Below are positions 8,384 to 17,619 of a stretch of DNA of 64,000 nucleotides, in pieces. The notes beneath the pieces are model-generated. The model made no database searches, was not told where the DNA came from, and saw only the letters and a program-made list of their open reading frames with translations. The stretch is from Paracrocinitomix mangrovi (GTDB lineage: Bacteria; Bacteroidota; Bacteroidia; Flavobacteriales_D; Crocinitomicaceae). Within the stretch, counting starts at the first letter, position 1; every line of letters begins with the position of its first letter. The translations under genes and the position numbers were made by a program. The stretch is from the NCBI RefSeq assembly GCF_019740355.2, contig NZ_CP091819.1:3844001-3908000 (forward strand), read 5' to 3'.

Positions 8384-10378
8384 ATGCGATTTATAGTTGT
8401 AATGATACTTGCCTTTTTGCCCTTATTGAGCACAGCTCAAATATACCAGGGAGTAAAAGAATTGGAGCCTTACAAGAATGAACTGTCCGAACTTGATAAA
8501 TCACTGAAATCTGATCCTTCAAATTTTTTGGTACTTTATCCTAAAATGCTTAAAAAGGCTGAGGAAAATGAAGATGAGGCTTTAAGGGCAATGCTATTTA
8601 TTTATCAAGGTTCATACCTCTATTATATAAATGATATGGATTCAGCAGCTTTCTATTTTAATAGAGCTATTGACTTGTCTAAATCCATCAATAACAAACC
8701 AATCTATCGAACTGCCAGAATCCGTAAAATATTTACGGATGAATATAAGAAGACCAAGTATCTCATGGCAAAAGATATGGAACAGGTATATATAGATTCA
8801 TATAACGATAGGGATACCTTGAATATGATTTATAGTCTTAACGGACTAGGAGTCTTTTATGGTGATATTGATAGTGTCTCACTATCATTAATGATTTATT
8901 ATGAAGCACTTAAATTGTCAGATGCAAGTAATAATCAGTACGAAAAAGGATTTATACTGAACAATTTGGGCTTGATTAAATATGAATTAGGGGCCCTGGA
9001 TTCAGCAGCATCTGATTTTAAAAACTGTCTGGAAATAGGCTTGGAAACTGGTAATCTAGGTCTTCAAGGAATAGGAAGACAAAACCTTGGATTGTATTAT
9101 TCAAGAGTGGATTCAAATGACAGAGCCAAAGAGGAGTATTTAAAAGTGATGCAGATTGGGAAGGAGTTTGGGTATAAAAATTACGAGTTGTCTTCTATTA
9201 CCAATTTAGCCACTCTTGAAATGAGCATGGGTAATCCTGAAACTAGTGATTCATTGAGTAAAGAGGCTTTGAGAATTGCAAAAGAAGGTAGAATCCTATT
9301 TGGAATTACACCCATTTATTTGGGGAGAGCCTACTACAAATTGAGGATTGAAAAGTATGATGAAGCATTGCAGATGTTAGATTCAGCTGAGGCTTATTCA
9401 AAGTACGCAACATACAGTGAAGTGATGCCTCCGCTTTATCATTTAACATATCGTGTTTATGAGGAAAAAGGGGATTATAAAAATGCTTTTGAAGCATACA
9501 AACTAAAAGTTGCTGTTCAGGATTCAATCAATGAATTGGGCAATGATAAGTTATTAGCAGAATTGCAGTTTAAATATGATGATGAGAAAAAGGAAAGAAT
9601 AAGAAGTATTGAAAAAAATCAATTGAAACTTCAAATTAAGCAAGGGCAGGTAGATATGGCAAAGTTCCAGCAAAATGTCGTTATTATCATATCTGTATTC
9701 TTATTGGTTATTTTCTTTATTGTGATCATGTATTTCAGACTTAAGCAGAAAAGTGACAATCTCTTCAGTTTTACAATTGCTAATAAATTGGAAGAGGAAA
9801 GAGGGAGGATAGCAAGAGATTTACATGATGGCCTTGGGCAAAGTATGATCGTTCTTAAAAATAAATTCAATAATCTAAAAGATGTTGATGAAGAGCAAGC
9901 AGAGTTATTGAATACCAATTTTAGTGAAGTAATTGAAGAGGTTAGATCCATTTCAAGATCATTGATTCCACCAGAATTGAGAAGGTTAGGATTGATGAAG
10001 GCAGTATTAAACATGCTGGGTGAAATTGAAAAATCAACCGGAATGATAGTTACGACTGAAATTGATGTTTTAGAGAAATTGGATTTTGAAGAACATCAAA
10101 GTATTCGTATTTATAGGATTATTCAGGAATTAGTGACCAATACTGTGAAGCATGCAAACGCAACATCAATTAAATTAGAGGCTTTCAAAGTGTCAAAGGA
10201 ATTGATTTTATTGTATCAGGATAATGGAGATGGCTTAGATATGGAGAAATGGAGATCTGCTGAAAATTCAGTAGGTTTTAAAAGTATTCAGCAAAGATTA
10301 AAGTACCTGAACGGCAATATCAAAGTAGAAAAACCCAAAGTGGGTTTTAAAGTAGAAATTATAATACCATTGAGCTAA
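8384..10378 (+). CDS. TPR-containing membrane sensor histidine kinase (HisKA_3 / NarX type)
   Basis: 664 aa. An N-terminal signal sequence (MRFIVVMILAFLPLLSTAQ) leads into a periplasmic region of tetratricopeptide repeats (roughly residues 30-400; repeated LNNLGLIKYELGALDSA-like helices). A short coiled stretch follows, then one membrane helix (about 430-451, NVVIIISVFLLVIFFIVIMY) and a cytoplasmic HisKA_3 dimerisation domain with the phosphoacceptor in ARDLHDGLGQ (about 480). The HATPase domain has RIIQELVTNTVKHA and DNGDGLD. The stop overlaps the start of the response-regulator gene by one base (TAATG), so the pair is translationally coupled. The signal sensed is unknown. Confidence 0.92.
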   Translation: MRFIVVMILAFLPLLSTAQIYQGVKELEPYKNELSELDKSLKSDPSNFLVLYPKMLKKAEENEDEALRAMLFIYQGSYLYYINDMDSAAFYFNRAIDLSKSINNKPIYRTARIRKIFTDEYKKTKYLMAKDMEQVYIDSYNDRDTLNMIYSLNGLGVFYGDIDSVSLSLMIYYEALKLSDASNNQYEKGFILNNLGLIKYELGALDSAASDFKNCLEIGLETGNLGLQGIGRQNLGLYYSRVDSNDRAKEEYLKVMQIGKEFGYKNYELSSITNLATLEMSMGNPETSDSLSKEALRIAKEGRILFGITPIYLGRAYYKLRIEKYDEALQMLDSAEAYSKYATYSEVMPPLYHLTYRVYEEKGDYKNAFEAYKLKVAVQDSINELGNDKLLAELQFKYDDEKKERIRSIEKNQLKLQIKQGQVDMAKFQQNVVIIISVFLLVIFFIVIMYFRLKQKSDNLFSFTIANKLEEERGRIARDLHDGLGQSMIVLKNKFNNLKDVDEEQAELLNTNFSEVIEEVRSISRSLIPPELRRLGLMKAVLNMLGEIEKSTGMIVTTEIDVLEKLDFEEHQSIRIYRIIQELVTNTVKHANATSIKLEAFKVSKELILLYQDNGDGLDMEKWRSAENSVGFKSIQQRLKYLNGNIKVEKPKVGFKVEIIIPLS

Positions 10379-11028
10379 TGTTACGCATACTTGCAGTAGA
10401 TGATCATCCAATATTTAGAAAAGGACTAGTTGCCTTAATTAAAGGAGAGTATGTAGATAGTGACATAATGGAGGCTGAAAATGGTGAAGAGGCAATTGAT
10501 TTAATCAGGTCAACTGCTTTTGATATTATCATTTTGGATATAGACATGCCTGAGAAATCCGGGATTGATGTTTTAGATTTTTTAAAGCAGAATCAGATAG
10601 ATACAAGAGCTTTAATCTTGACAATGCACAATGACGAGTTGTTTTTCAATGAAGCTTTTAATAGAGGTGCCAAGGGATTTCTGTTAAAAGAAGATTCCAG
10701 TATTGAGATCATAGAATGCATTAAGAGAGTAATGGCAGATCAGCCTTTTGTAAGTAAAAAATTAAACTCGTTTCTTGAAAATAGAAGCAAATTTAATGAG
10801 GAGATCAACAGGATAAAAGAAGCATTAAGTTCGCTTACAAAATCTGAAATGAATACACTTAAGTTGGTAACGCAGAACAAAACTTCTAAAGAGATTGCGG
10901 AGTTGTTGTTTGTAACAGAAAAATCGGTTGAAAACTACAGAAGTAGGATATGTAAGAAGTTGGATTTATCGGGAGGTAGCAACACCTTGTACAAATGGTG
11001 TATCCAAAACAAAGAGTTAATTTTATAA
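10378..11028 (+). CDS. NarL/LuxR-family response regulator
   Basis: 216 aa. Receiver domain with acidic pocket (LAVDDHP), phosphoacceptor Asp in IIILDIDMPEKSG and the conserved Lys in GFLLKED. The C-terminal LuxR-type helix-turn-helix reads LTKSEMNTLKLVTQNKTSKEIAELL...VENYRSRICKKL. It is translationally coupled to the TPR kinase upstream and is its evident partner. It probably acts as a DNA-binding transcription factor; targets cannot be read from this window. Confidence 0.93.
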   Translation: MLRILAVDDHPIFRKGLVALIKGEYVDSDIMEAENGEEAIDLIRSTAFDIIILDIDMPEKSGIDVLDFLKQNQIDTRALILTMHNDELFFNEAFNRGAKGFLLKEDSSIEIIECIKRVMADQPFVSKKLNSFLENRSKFNEEINRIKEALSSLTKSEMNTLKLVTQNKTSKEIAELLFVTEKSVENYRSRICKKLDLSGGSNTLYKWCIQNKELIL

Positions 11029-11033
11029 CAGTC

Positions 11034-11048
11034 GAGGGTTGCCCCCTC
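11034..11048 (+). terminator. Weak hairpin after the NarL regulator
   Basis: GAGGG-TTGCC-CCCTC hairpin 6 nt after the stop codon, followed only by AATTTAT. It may be a weak terminator or a 3'-end stabilising structure. Confidence 0.35.
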
Positions 11049-11097
11049 AATTTATAAATTCACTTGTTAAATCGTTTAAAATATCCCATCTTGGTGC

Positions 11098-11251
11098 TAC
11101 ACAATTAAGCTAGTGTTTAGACTTGTGGTCAAACAAATTATGCGAAATTGATTAATAGGAGTATTAGTCCGCCTAAACCCAGGTTGTTCGCAATTCAGAA
11201 TTTATTGACCCGCATTTTTTTGGAGCATCTGAAAGGATGCTCTTTTTTTTT
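11098..11251 (+). ncRNA. Candidate structured small RNA with own terminator, upstream of dnaK
   Basis: The 378-bp gap between the NarL regulator and dnaK holds nested complementary segments: GGTCAA (11127-11132) with TTGACC (11205-11210), AAATT (11135-11139) with AATTT (11199-11203), and GCGAA (11142-11146) with TTCGC (11187-11191). Together they form a rod-like structure with a ~40-nt apical part that itself contains short complementary segments. A classical terminator follows (GAGCATC 11223-11229, GATGCTC 11236-11242, then nine T). A possible -33 TTG (11064) and a degenerate -7 (CATCTTGG, 11087) would start the RNA near 11098. I do not recognise a known family; it is not SRP, tmRNA or RNase P by signature. 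It could instead be a dnaK leader/attenuator. Confidence 0.45.
11223..11251 (+). terminator. Rho-independent terminator before dnaK
   Basis: GAGCATC-TGAAAG-GATGCTC followed by a T9 tract. It sits 155 nt upstream of dnaK and would end either a small RNA or attenuated readthrough towards dnaK. Confidence 0.8.
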
Positions 11252-11279
11252 GTCATGTTTTTTATGTCTTTATGTCATG

Positions 11280-11313
11280 TTTTGTCAATATTTTTCATTC
11301 TATTATGACAAAA
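11280..11313. promoter_or_regulatory. Inverted repeat TTTTGTCA-N18-TGACAAAA upstream of dnaK
   Basis: Perfect 8-bp arms (11280-11287 and 11306-11313) lie about 100 bp upstream of the dnaK start, in a region also carrying direct copies of TGTCATGTTTT. It does not match the CIRCE heat-shock operator. It may be an operator for the chaperone gene or an RNA hairpin; function is inferred only from position. Confidence 0.35.
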
Positions 11314-11406
11314 TGCGTTGGAAAACTGTCTATTTATCTAATGGCACAGTCATTGACCTTTTGAGTTCAGAATTAATATTTATTGAACATCAACACAAAA
11401 TAAGAT

Positions 11407-13320
11407 ATGAGTAAGATTATTGGAATAGACTTGGGTACTACCAACTCGTGCGTCTCAGTGATGGAAGGTAATGAGCCTGTAGTAATCACTAATGCTGAGG
11501 GAAAGAGAACAACACCTTCTGTTGTTGCTTTTGTAGATGGTGGAGAGCGTAAAGTTGGAGACCCTGCTAAAAGACAAGCAATCACCAATCCTACCAAAAC
11601 AATCTATTCGATTAAGAGATTTATGGGAACTTCTTTTGATAACGTTAAAAACGAAATTGATAGAGTACCATATGAGGTAGTGAAAGGAGATAACAACACA
11701 CCAAGAGTTAAAATAGACGACAAACTGTACACACCTCAAGAAATTTCAGCAATGATTCTTCAAAAAATGAAGAAAACAGCTGAGGATTACTTAGGGCAAA
11801 AAGTTTCAGAAGCAGTAATTACTGTTCCTGCCTACTTTAATGATGCTCAAAGACAGGCAACAAAAGAAGCAGGTGAAATTGCTGGTTTAACTGTTAAAAG
11901 AATCATCAACGAGCCAACAGCTGCTGCTTTGGCATACGGTTTAGATAAAAAACATGACGATCAAAAAATCATAGTTTTCGACTTTGGTGGAGGTACACAT
12001 GACGTATCTGTTCTAGAGTTAGGAGATGGTGTATTTGAGGTATTGTCTACAGATGGAGATACACATTTAGGTGGTGACGACGTAGATGACAAAATCATCA
12101 ATTGGTTGGCAGAAGAGTTTAAATCTGATGAAGGATTAGATTTGAGAGAAGATCCAATGGCGCTTCAAAGATTGAAAGAAGCTGCTGAAAAAGCTAAGAT
12201 TGAATTGTCTTCTACAACTTCAACTGAAATTAACTTGCCTTATATTATGCCTGTAGACGGTGTGCCAAAACACTTGGTAAAAACATTGACTAGAGCAAAA
12301 TTTGAGCAATTAATTGCAGACTTGGTAGAAAGAACTATTGAGCCTTGTAAGACAGCATTGAAAAATGCAGGATTGTCAACTTCTGACATAGATGAAATCA
12401 TCTTGGTTGGAGGATCAACTAGAATCCCTGCAATTCAAGAAGCAGTTAAAAAATTCTTTGGAAAAGATCCTTCAAAAGGTGTAAATCCGGATGAGGTAGT
12501 AGCTGTAGGTGCTGCAATTCAAGGTGGTGTATTAACAGGAGAAGTAAAAGATGTATTGTTGTTAGATGTTACTCCATTGTCATTGGGAATTGAAACAATG
12601 GGAGGGGTAATGACTAAGTTAATTGAAGCCAATACAACAATTCCGACTAAGAAATCAGAGGTTTTCTCAACTGCTGCGGATAACCAATCAGCTGTAGATA
12701 TTCATGTATTGCAAGGTGAACGTCCAATGGCATCAGATAACAAGACTTTAGGAAGATTCCAATTGTCTGACATTCCGCCTGCAAGAAGAGGTGAACCACA
12801 AATTGAAGTAACTTTTGATATTGATGCTAACGGAATCATGAGTATTTCAGCTAAGGACAAAGCAACTGGTAAAGAGCAGTCTATTAAGATTGAAGCTTCA
12901 TCAGGATTGTCTGAAGAGGAGATTGCAAAAATGAAAGCTGAAGCTGAGGCAAATGCTGAATCAGATAAAAAGAAAAAAGAAGAAGCAGATAAAATGAATG
13001 CTGCGGATGCTTTGATCTTCCAAACTGAAAAACAATTGAGTGAATACGGAGATAAAATTCCGGCTGACAAAAAAGCACCAATTGAAGAGGCATTAGCTGA
13101 TTTGAAAAAAGCGCACGAAGCAAAAGATTTTGCATCAATTGATAGTGCTATGGAGAAATTAAATACAGTTTTCCAGGCAGCTTCTCAAGAGATGTATCAA
13201 AATGCCGGAGCAGAAGGTAATGCTGAACCAACTGGTGAAGCAGGGTCATCTGAAGGCACACAAGATACACAAGATGCTGAAGATGTTGACTTTGAAGAAG
13301 TAGACGAAGAGGAGAAGTAA
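11407..13320 (+). CDS. dnaK: Molecular chaperone DnaK (Hsp70)
   Basis: 637 aa, normal length. The N-terminal ATPase domain begins [16 protein letters not shown], with [28 protein letters not shown] and the [11 protein letters not shown] signature. The substrate-binding domain includes [14 protein letters not shown], and the C terminus is acidic ([13 protein letters not shown]). It folds and protects cytosolic proteins with DnaJ and GrpE, neither of which is adjacent. One oddity: the highly conserved GGGTFDVS motif reads GGGTHDVS (about residue 200). Transcription ends at the hairpin 13342-13371. Confidence 0.97.
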   Translation: MSKIIGIDLGTTNSCVSVMEGNEPVVITNAEGKRTTPSVVAFVDGGERKVGDPAKRQAITNPTKTIYSIKRFMGTSFDNVKNEIDRVPYEVVKGDNNTPRVKIDDKLYTPQEISAMILQKMKKTAEDYLGQKVSEAVITVPAYFNDAQRQATKEAGEIAGLTVKRIINEPTAAALAYGLDKKHDDQKIIVFDFGGGTHDVSVLELGDGVFEVLSTDGDTHLGGDDVDDKIINWLAEEFKSDEGLDLREDPMALQRLKEAAEKAKIELSSTTSTEINLPYIMPVDGVPKHLVKTLTRAKFEQLIADLVERTIEPCKTALKNAGLSTSDIDEIILVGGSTRIPAIQEAVKKFFGKDPSKGVNPDEVVAVGAAIQGGVLTGEVKDVLLLDVTPLSLGIETMGGVMTKLIEANTTIPTKKSEVFSTAADNQSAVDIHVLQGERPMASDNKTLGRFQLSDIPPARRGEPQIEVTFDIDANGIMSISAKDKATGKEQSIKIEASSGLSEEEIAKMKAEAEANAESDKKKKEEADKMNAADALIFQTEKQLSEYGDKIPADKKAPIEEALADLKKAHEAKDFASIDSAMEKLNTVFQAASQEMYQNAGAEGNAEPTGEAGSSEGTQDTQDAEDVDFEEVDEEEK

Positions 13321-13341
13321 AAATAACGCATAACTTGGTTT

Positions 13342-13371
13342 AAAACCGCCGATATTTCGGCGGTTTTTTTT
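13342..13371 (+). terminator. Rho-independent terminator after dnaK
   Basis: AAAACCGCCGATATTTCGGCGGTTTTTTTT, a GC-rich hairpin with a T tract, 21 nt after the dnaK stop. Confidence 0.9.
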
Positions 13372-13397
13372 GTTTATTTGTAAAAAATTATACCATC

Positions 13398-13721
13398 ATG
13401 TTAGATATTTTAATACTTATTGCGTGTGCTGTTGGATTTTATAAGGCAGCTGAAAAAAGAGGCTTAACAGCTTGGTTATATGCCTTGATGTCTGTTTTGG
13501 CATTTTTTGCTGGAGCTTTTTTAGCTGGTCTTTTTGGAGCAATGATAAATCCTCAAATCGCTTATGATCAAGTGACTTTAGTGATTGCTGCTTTTGCTGG
13601 AGCTTTAATTGCTCAAGTGATTTTGTATTTGATTATGATCAATGCCGCTAAAAATAAAACTAGCAAAGAAGAGCGTTACGAAGATGAGGTGATGGATAGC
13701 TCATCTATTGATGATCTATAA
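13398..13721 (+). CDS. Small membrane protein of unknown function
   Basis: 107 aa with about three hydrophobic segments (residues 1-17, 24-48 rich in Ala/Phe/Gly, and 56-76) and a charged acidic C-terminal tail. No family recognised. It stands alone between the dnaK terminator and a lipoprotein gene on the same strand. Confidence 0.65.
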   Translation: MLDILILIACAVGFYKAAEKRGLTAWLYALMSVLAFFAGAFLAGLFGAMINPQIAYDQVTLVIAAFAGALIAQVILYLIMINAAKNKTSKEERYEDEVMDSSSIDDL

Positions 13722-13805
13722 ATTGAGTTGAATAGAGTTTTGTGATATTCGCAAAACTCTAACTTTTCTTGCATTTTTCAATTACTTCAACATAGTACAT
13801 TGGTT

Positions 13806-13813
13806 TAAGTTTG
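13806..13813 (+). promoter_or_regulatory. Putative promoter -7 element TAAGTTTG, four bases before an ATG
   Basis: A match to TAnnTTTG ending at 13813, with the ATG of the next gene at 13818. In Bacteroidota this element lies about 4-5 bases before the transcription start, so the mRNA would begin at or next to the start codon (leaderless). Confidence 0.5.
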
Positions 13814-13817
13814 TTGT

Positions 13818-14549
13818 ATGAAAAATCATACATTGAAACGACTCATATTGTTATTATTGCCTATAATGTTGATGTATTCTTGTCAAAGTAATTCATCATT
13901 TTTTAAGCAGAAATATACCAACCTAAAGCCGATAAAACCGGTGTATGAGGATGAAGTTTGTCAAAAACAAACTAAAAGAGATGATAATTCAACTTTATAC
14001 GCAGAGGATGCTTCTGATAAGGATGATCAATTAAAAATTCCTGTAAATAATGTTACTGAAGCGGAGAAAGGGGTGAGCGAAATAATTGGAAATTCTAAAA
14101 TTACCAATCTTACAAAGCAAAAAGAACCTTCTAGAGAGGAAGTTGTGAAAATGGAACTGACCGATCCATCAGCTGTTGAGTCAGTAATACCAGAACAATT
14201 TCCACGTAAAGAGAATAAAACGAGTTTCAAAAGAAAAAGTGGGAATGGTAGTATCTCATTTATTATTGGAACAATATTAGGTGTCCTGGCATATACATCT
14301 TTCATTTTTGCTTTATTTATGATGGCGGGACTAACATTATGGATAAGCTCTGAGTTTTTACTTGGATTGTTCGTGGCGAGTTTTATTTTCTCAATCCCCG
14401 CCTTTGTATTGCATAGAGCTGCATATAAAAGAACACAAAATCAATTTATTTATTCTATTTCAAAATATTTAATGTGGGTTGAATTGGCTTTGACAGTAGT
14501 CGGAGGAATTATAGTGTTGTTTATTATTTCGTATGCCATTTTTGGTTAA
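13818..14549 (+). CDS. Lipoprotein with C-terminal membrane helices, unknown function
   Basis: 243 aa. A lipoprotein-type signal ends at Cys22 (LLPIMLMYSC). A long hydrophilic, low-complexity stretch follows (about 23-145), then three hydrophobic segments (about 150-175, 178-200 and 218-242). No family recognised. The start is the first ATG after a -7 element that leaves essentially no leader. The stop overlaps the convergent dinB stop by four bases. Confidence 0.65.
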   Translation: MKNHTLKRLILLLLPIMLMYSCQSNSSFFKQKYTNLKPIKPVYEDEVCQKQTKRDDNSTLYAEDASDKDDQLKIPVNNVTEAEKGVSEIIGNSKITNLTKQKEPSREEVVKMELTDPSAVESVIPEQFPRKENKTSFKRKSGNGSISFIIGTILGVLAYTSFIFALFMMAGLTLWISSEFLLGLFVASFIFSIPAFVLHRAAYKRTQNQFIYSISKYLMWVELALTVVGGIIVLFIISYAIFG

Positions 14550-15631
14550 AAATCTAATGTCAATTGAAGTGGTGCTGCTTTTGGTTCCTCTTCAATTGTT
14601 TCTTCCTCAAAATTAGATAGGGTAATTCCTAATAAGCGAACTGATTTTTTAAATTCTTCTGCGCACCAAAGTTCCCATATTATCTCAAGAATTTCTTGTT
14701 TGTCGCTGGTGAGATGATCAATTGTTTTGCTTCTCGTGATTTGAGTAAAGTCAGAAAACTTCACTTTTAAGGTGATTGTCTTGCCCTGGATGCCTGCTTT
14801 ATTGAGTCTTTCAACTGTAATCTCAGCTATCTTTTCAAGCGCTTGATAAATATCTTCATCCAGCTTTTTATTTTGACTAAAAGTTCGCTCGGCACCTAAT
14901 GATTTTCTTTCGCGATTAGGCTTAACAGGACTGTTCTGTATTCCTCTAACAATGTTGAAGTAATGTTGACCTGATTTTCCAAAGTTGGCTTTTAAAAATT
15001 CTAATGTATGTTGCTTAAGTTGGTATCCGTTGTAAATCCCCCAACTGTGCATCTTTTCGGCTGTCGCTTTACCAATTCCAAAAAACTTGTGAATGGGTAA
15101 TTGCTCCAGGAATTTCTCAACTTCCTTGGGTTTGATTGTTTTTTGACCATTCGGTTTATTGATGTCGGATGCTATTTTAGCAGTGAATTTATTGATTGAA
15201 ATTCCGGCAGAAGCTGTTAAACCTGTTGTTTCAAAGATTTGCGCTCTAATTTCTTTGGCAATTTCAGTTGCACTTTTTAGGTTAGTTCTGGCTGCTGTTA
15301 CATCCAAAAAAGCTTCATCTAATGCCAACGGTTCAACTAAATCTGTATAGGATAAAAAGATTGCACGTATTTGTTGTGAGATTTCTTTATATCTCTCAAA
15401 TCTGGGTTTTACAAAGATCAAATCAGGACACTTTTGCTTAGCCAATACTCCTGACATGGCAGATTTTACACCAAATTTTCTTGCTTCATAACTGGCTGCA
15501 GCAACAACACCTCTATCTTCTCCACCTCCAACTGCTATTGGTTTTCCTTTTAAATCAGGATTATCCAATTGTTCAACAGAGGCATAAAAGGCGTCCATGT
15601 CAATATGAATGATCTTTCGGTCTTGTTCCAC
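14546..15631 (-). CDS. dinB: DNA polymerase IV (Y-family translesion polymerase)
   Basis: 361 aa. The palm motif IIHIDMDAFYASVEQ supplies the first catalytic Asp residues, and ALDEAFLDV supplies the second acidic pair. Helix-hairpin-helix (FFGIGKATAEKM) and little-finger regions follow. The C terminus QLTLDF resembles the QLxLF clamp-binding peptide, consistent with recruitment by the DnaN encoded in the same window. It performs error-prone synthesis across damaged bases. No LexA box is recognisable upstream. It is convergent with the lipoprotein gene at 13818, with overlapping stop codons. Confidence 0.95.
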   Translation of the reverse strand: MEQDRKIIHIDMDAFYASVEQLDNPDLKGKPIAVGGGEDRGVVAAASYEARKFGVKSAMSGVLAKQKCPDLIFVKPRFERYKEISQQIRAIFLSYTDLVEPLALDEAFLDVTAARTNLKSATEIAKEIRAQIFETTGLTASAGISINKFTAKIASDINKPNGQKTIKPKEVEKFLEQLPIHKFFGIGKATAEKMHSWGIYNGYQLKQHTLEFLKANFGKSGQHYFNIVRGIQNSPVKPNRERKSLGAERTFSQNKKLDEDIYQALEKIAEITVERLNKAGIQGKTITLKVKFSDFTQITRSKTIDHLTSDKQEILEIIWELWCAEEFKKSVRLLGITLSNFEEETIEEEPKAAPLQLTLDF

Positions 15632-15657
15632 ATGTTAAATTTAGACAATTACCCAAT

Positions 15658-15683
15658 AAAAAACCCCTGACTTTCATCAAGGG
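15658..15683 (-). terminator. Terminator between a secreted-protein gene and dinB
   Basis: On the minus strand, CCCTTGA-tgaaag-TCAGGGG forms a 7-bp hairpin with one G-U pair, followed by TTTTTT. It separates the upstream secreted-protein gene from dinB. Confidence 0.65.
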
Positions 15684-15708
15684 TCAATACTATTTGGCGA
15701 ACAGGAAA

Positions 15709-16101
15709 TTAAGGTTGAACCGAACTTGCGGTCTCTGCCTTTTTCTCGTAAACAACACTGGTTACTTCAGGATAAGTTTGATTTAAAATCAACTGTCCCT
15801 GATCATTTAAACTGAATGAATACTCAGTTGTTTTTGCTTTTTCACCATACCAGGTGATTGTAACCAATAAGTCACTTCCTTGCTCATAGTAATAATGACC
15901 ATCCATGATATTGAATGTTTCTGAAGTTCCATCTTTGGTTTCGTAAATTTTAAGTTGTCCCTTATCCAAAAAATGAAAACCAACTGGTGCGTTAGTAGCA
16001 GAAGCATCTGCTATCCATTGTCCGGAAAGTTCTGAAGAATTAGTTTGTGCGTTTGAAATGATGGAAATAAAAAGTGCGAGTATAAATGCTGTAGCTTTCA
16101 T
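15709..16101 (-). CDS. Small secreted protein of unknown function
   Basis: About 130 aa from the preferred start MKATAFILALFISIISNAQ, which gives a clean signal peptide; an ATG eight codons upstream (16125) would disrupt it. The mature part is beta-rich (LSGQWIADAS..., WYGEKAKTTEYSFSLN) and resembles small lipocalin-like domains found in Bacteroidota, but I cannot assign it with confidence. It ends in its own terminator before dinB. Confidence 0.65.
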   Translation of the reverse strand: MKATAFILALFISIISNAQTNSSELSGQWIADASATNAPVGFHFLDKGQLKIYETKDGTSETFNIMDGHYYYEQGSDLLVTITWYGEKAKTTEYSFSLNDQGQLILNQTYPEVTSVVYEKKAETASSVQP

Positions 16102-16250
16102 AGATTGAGGTTTTGAATGGTTCAAGCCTTAAATTATGAAAAAATAAAACGTATGTCAAGAGAAAAAATCAATAAAAATTATTCATTTAAACGTTTTAGT
16201 AATTATAAACGAGTGATTTTTAACGATTTAGATAAACTATGCAGGCATAG

Positions 16251-17615
16251 TTAAATTGTCATAGAAAATACCCTTGTGGTTGGCTTGTTTCTGATTAAAC
16301 GCAGGTCAAATGCCATGCAGATGTTTCTAACAAATGGTCTTGCTTTTTCAGGCAATGTTAGTCCTTCATCAGTAATTTGTACCAAGCCATCAGCTTCCAT
16401 TTCAGCTAATCTTTCTAAACAAGCGTCTAGTTCTTTGAATTTCATTCTGTCTTCTTTCCAAGAAGTTTCAAAGTGACACATGATGTTGAGAATGTGCTCT
16501 CTGATAATAAGGTCTTCTTCGTTCAGCAAATGACCCTTGAATATTGGGATAATTCCTTTATTGACGATCTCTTGATATTCTTCCACCGTTTTAACATTCT
16601 GTGCAAAGCTGTACCAGCTATCAGAAATAGAACTCATGCCCAAACCAATCATTAATTTGGTTTTTCCTGCAGTGTATCCCATAAAGTTTCGGTGAAGACT
16701 TTTAGCAACCATAGATTTGTACATGCTGTCAGATGGAAGCGCAAAGTGGTCCATTCCAATTTCAACATATCCCAAATCTGCTAACATGCTTTTACCGGTC
16801 TCATACAATACGCGTTTTTCTTCAGCAGATGGCAAATCATTCTCATCATATCCTCTTTGTCCAACGCCCTTTATCCAAGGTACATGCGCATAAGAGTAAA
16901 AAGCAATTCTGTCCGGTTTTAGTTCTTTGGTTTTTTCAATTGTAGCAACTATACTTTCCTTGGTTTGATGTGGTAAACCAAATACTAAATCATGACTGAT
17001 AGAATCATATCCAATTTCGCGACACAAATCAGTAACTGTTTTAACCTTTTCAAAAGGTTGAATTCTATTAATGGTCTTTTGAACCTTTATGTCATAATCC
17101 TGCACTCCAAAGCTGCTTCTTTTGAAACCAAGTTCATAGAGTTTTCTTAAATGGGCTTCAGTAGTATTGTTTGGATGTCCTTCAAATGAAAATTCATAAT
17201 CATCACATTTTTCAGCTCTCGCCAAAATTCCTGTGATTAATTCTTCTAAATTTTCAGGACTAAAAAAGGTGGGAGTTCCACCGCCTAAATGTATTTCTTT
17301 GATTCTAGGTTTTTCGGGTAAAAGATCACAATACAAATCCCATTCTTTTAACACAGTAGCTATGTACGGTTCCTCTACTTCATGTCTTTTGGTGATACGT
17401 TTATGACAACCACAAAAGGTGCAAAGGTTTTCGCAAAAAGGTAAGTGTATATAAAGGCTGATTCCTTCAGATGAGTTGCTCTCTTCAAAAGATTGGATAA
17501 AAGTTCTTTTCCAATCTTCTAAAGAAATACCTGATTCATCCCAAAATGGAACCGTAGGGTACGAAGTATATCTTGGACCCGGAATGTTGTATTTCTGAAT
17601 TAATTGATCTGACAT
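16251..17615 (-). CDS. hemN: Oxygen-independent coproporphyrinogen III oxidase (radical SAM)
   Basis: 454 aa. The radical-SAM cluster motif appears in YIHLPFCENLCTFCGCHK (CxxxCxxC, plus the extra Cys typical of HemN), followed by HLGGGTPTFFSPE and the GLPHQTKES region. It decarboxylates coproporphyrinogen III to protoporphyrinogen IX without oxygen. It is last in a tight run with the FKBP lipoprotein and queD (4-nt gap to queD). Its presence fits the low-oxygen respiration genes a few kb away. An 8-bp inverted repeat overlaps the stop but lacks a T tract. Confidence 0.94.
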   Translation of the reverse strand: MSDQLIQKYNIPGPRYTSYPTVPFWDESGISLEDWKRTFIQSFEESNSSEGISLYIHLPFCENLCTFCGCHKRITKRHEVEEPYIATVLKEWDLYCDLLPEKPRIKEIHLGGGTPTFFSPENLEELITGILARAEKCDDYEFSFEGHPNNTTEAHLRKLYELGFKRSSFGVQDYDIKVQKTINRIQPFEKVKTVTDLCREIGYDSISHDLVFGLPHQTKESIVATIEKTKELKPDRIAFYSYAHVPWIKGVGQRGYDENDLPSAEEKRVLYETGKSMLADLGYVEIGMDHFALPSDSMYKSMVAKSLHRNFMGYTAGKTKLMIGLGMSSISDSWYSFAQNVKTVEEYQEIVNKGIIPIFKGHLLNEEDLIIREHILNIMCHFETSWKEDRMKFKELDACLERLAEMEADGLVQITDEGLTLPEKARPFVRNICMAFDLRLIRNKPTTRVFSMTI

Positions 17616-17619
17616 TTAA

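Noticed and set aside
11148-11414. An 88-codon plus-strand frame before dnaK
   Set aside because: It runs through the terminator hairpin and into the dnaK start, starts with TTG and has no protein-like composition; the region is better read as RNA and regulatory sequence.
16235-16252. Hairpin AACTATGC-AG-GCATAGTT at the hemN stop as a terminator
   Set aside because: Perfect arms but a two-base loop and no T tract on the minus strand; at most a weak 3' structure.
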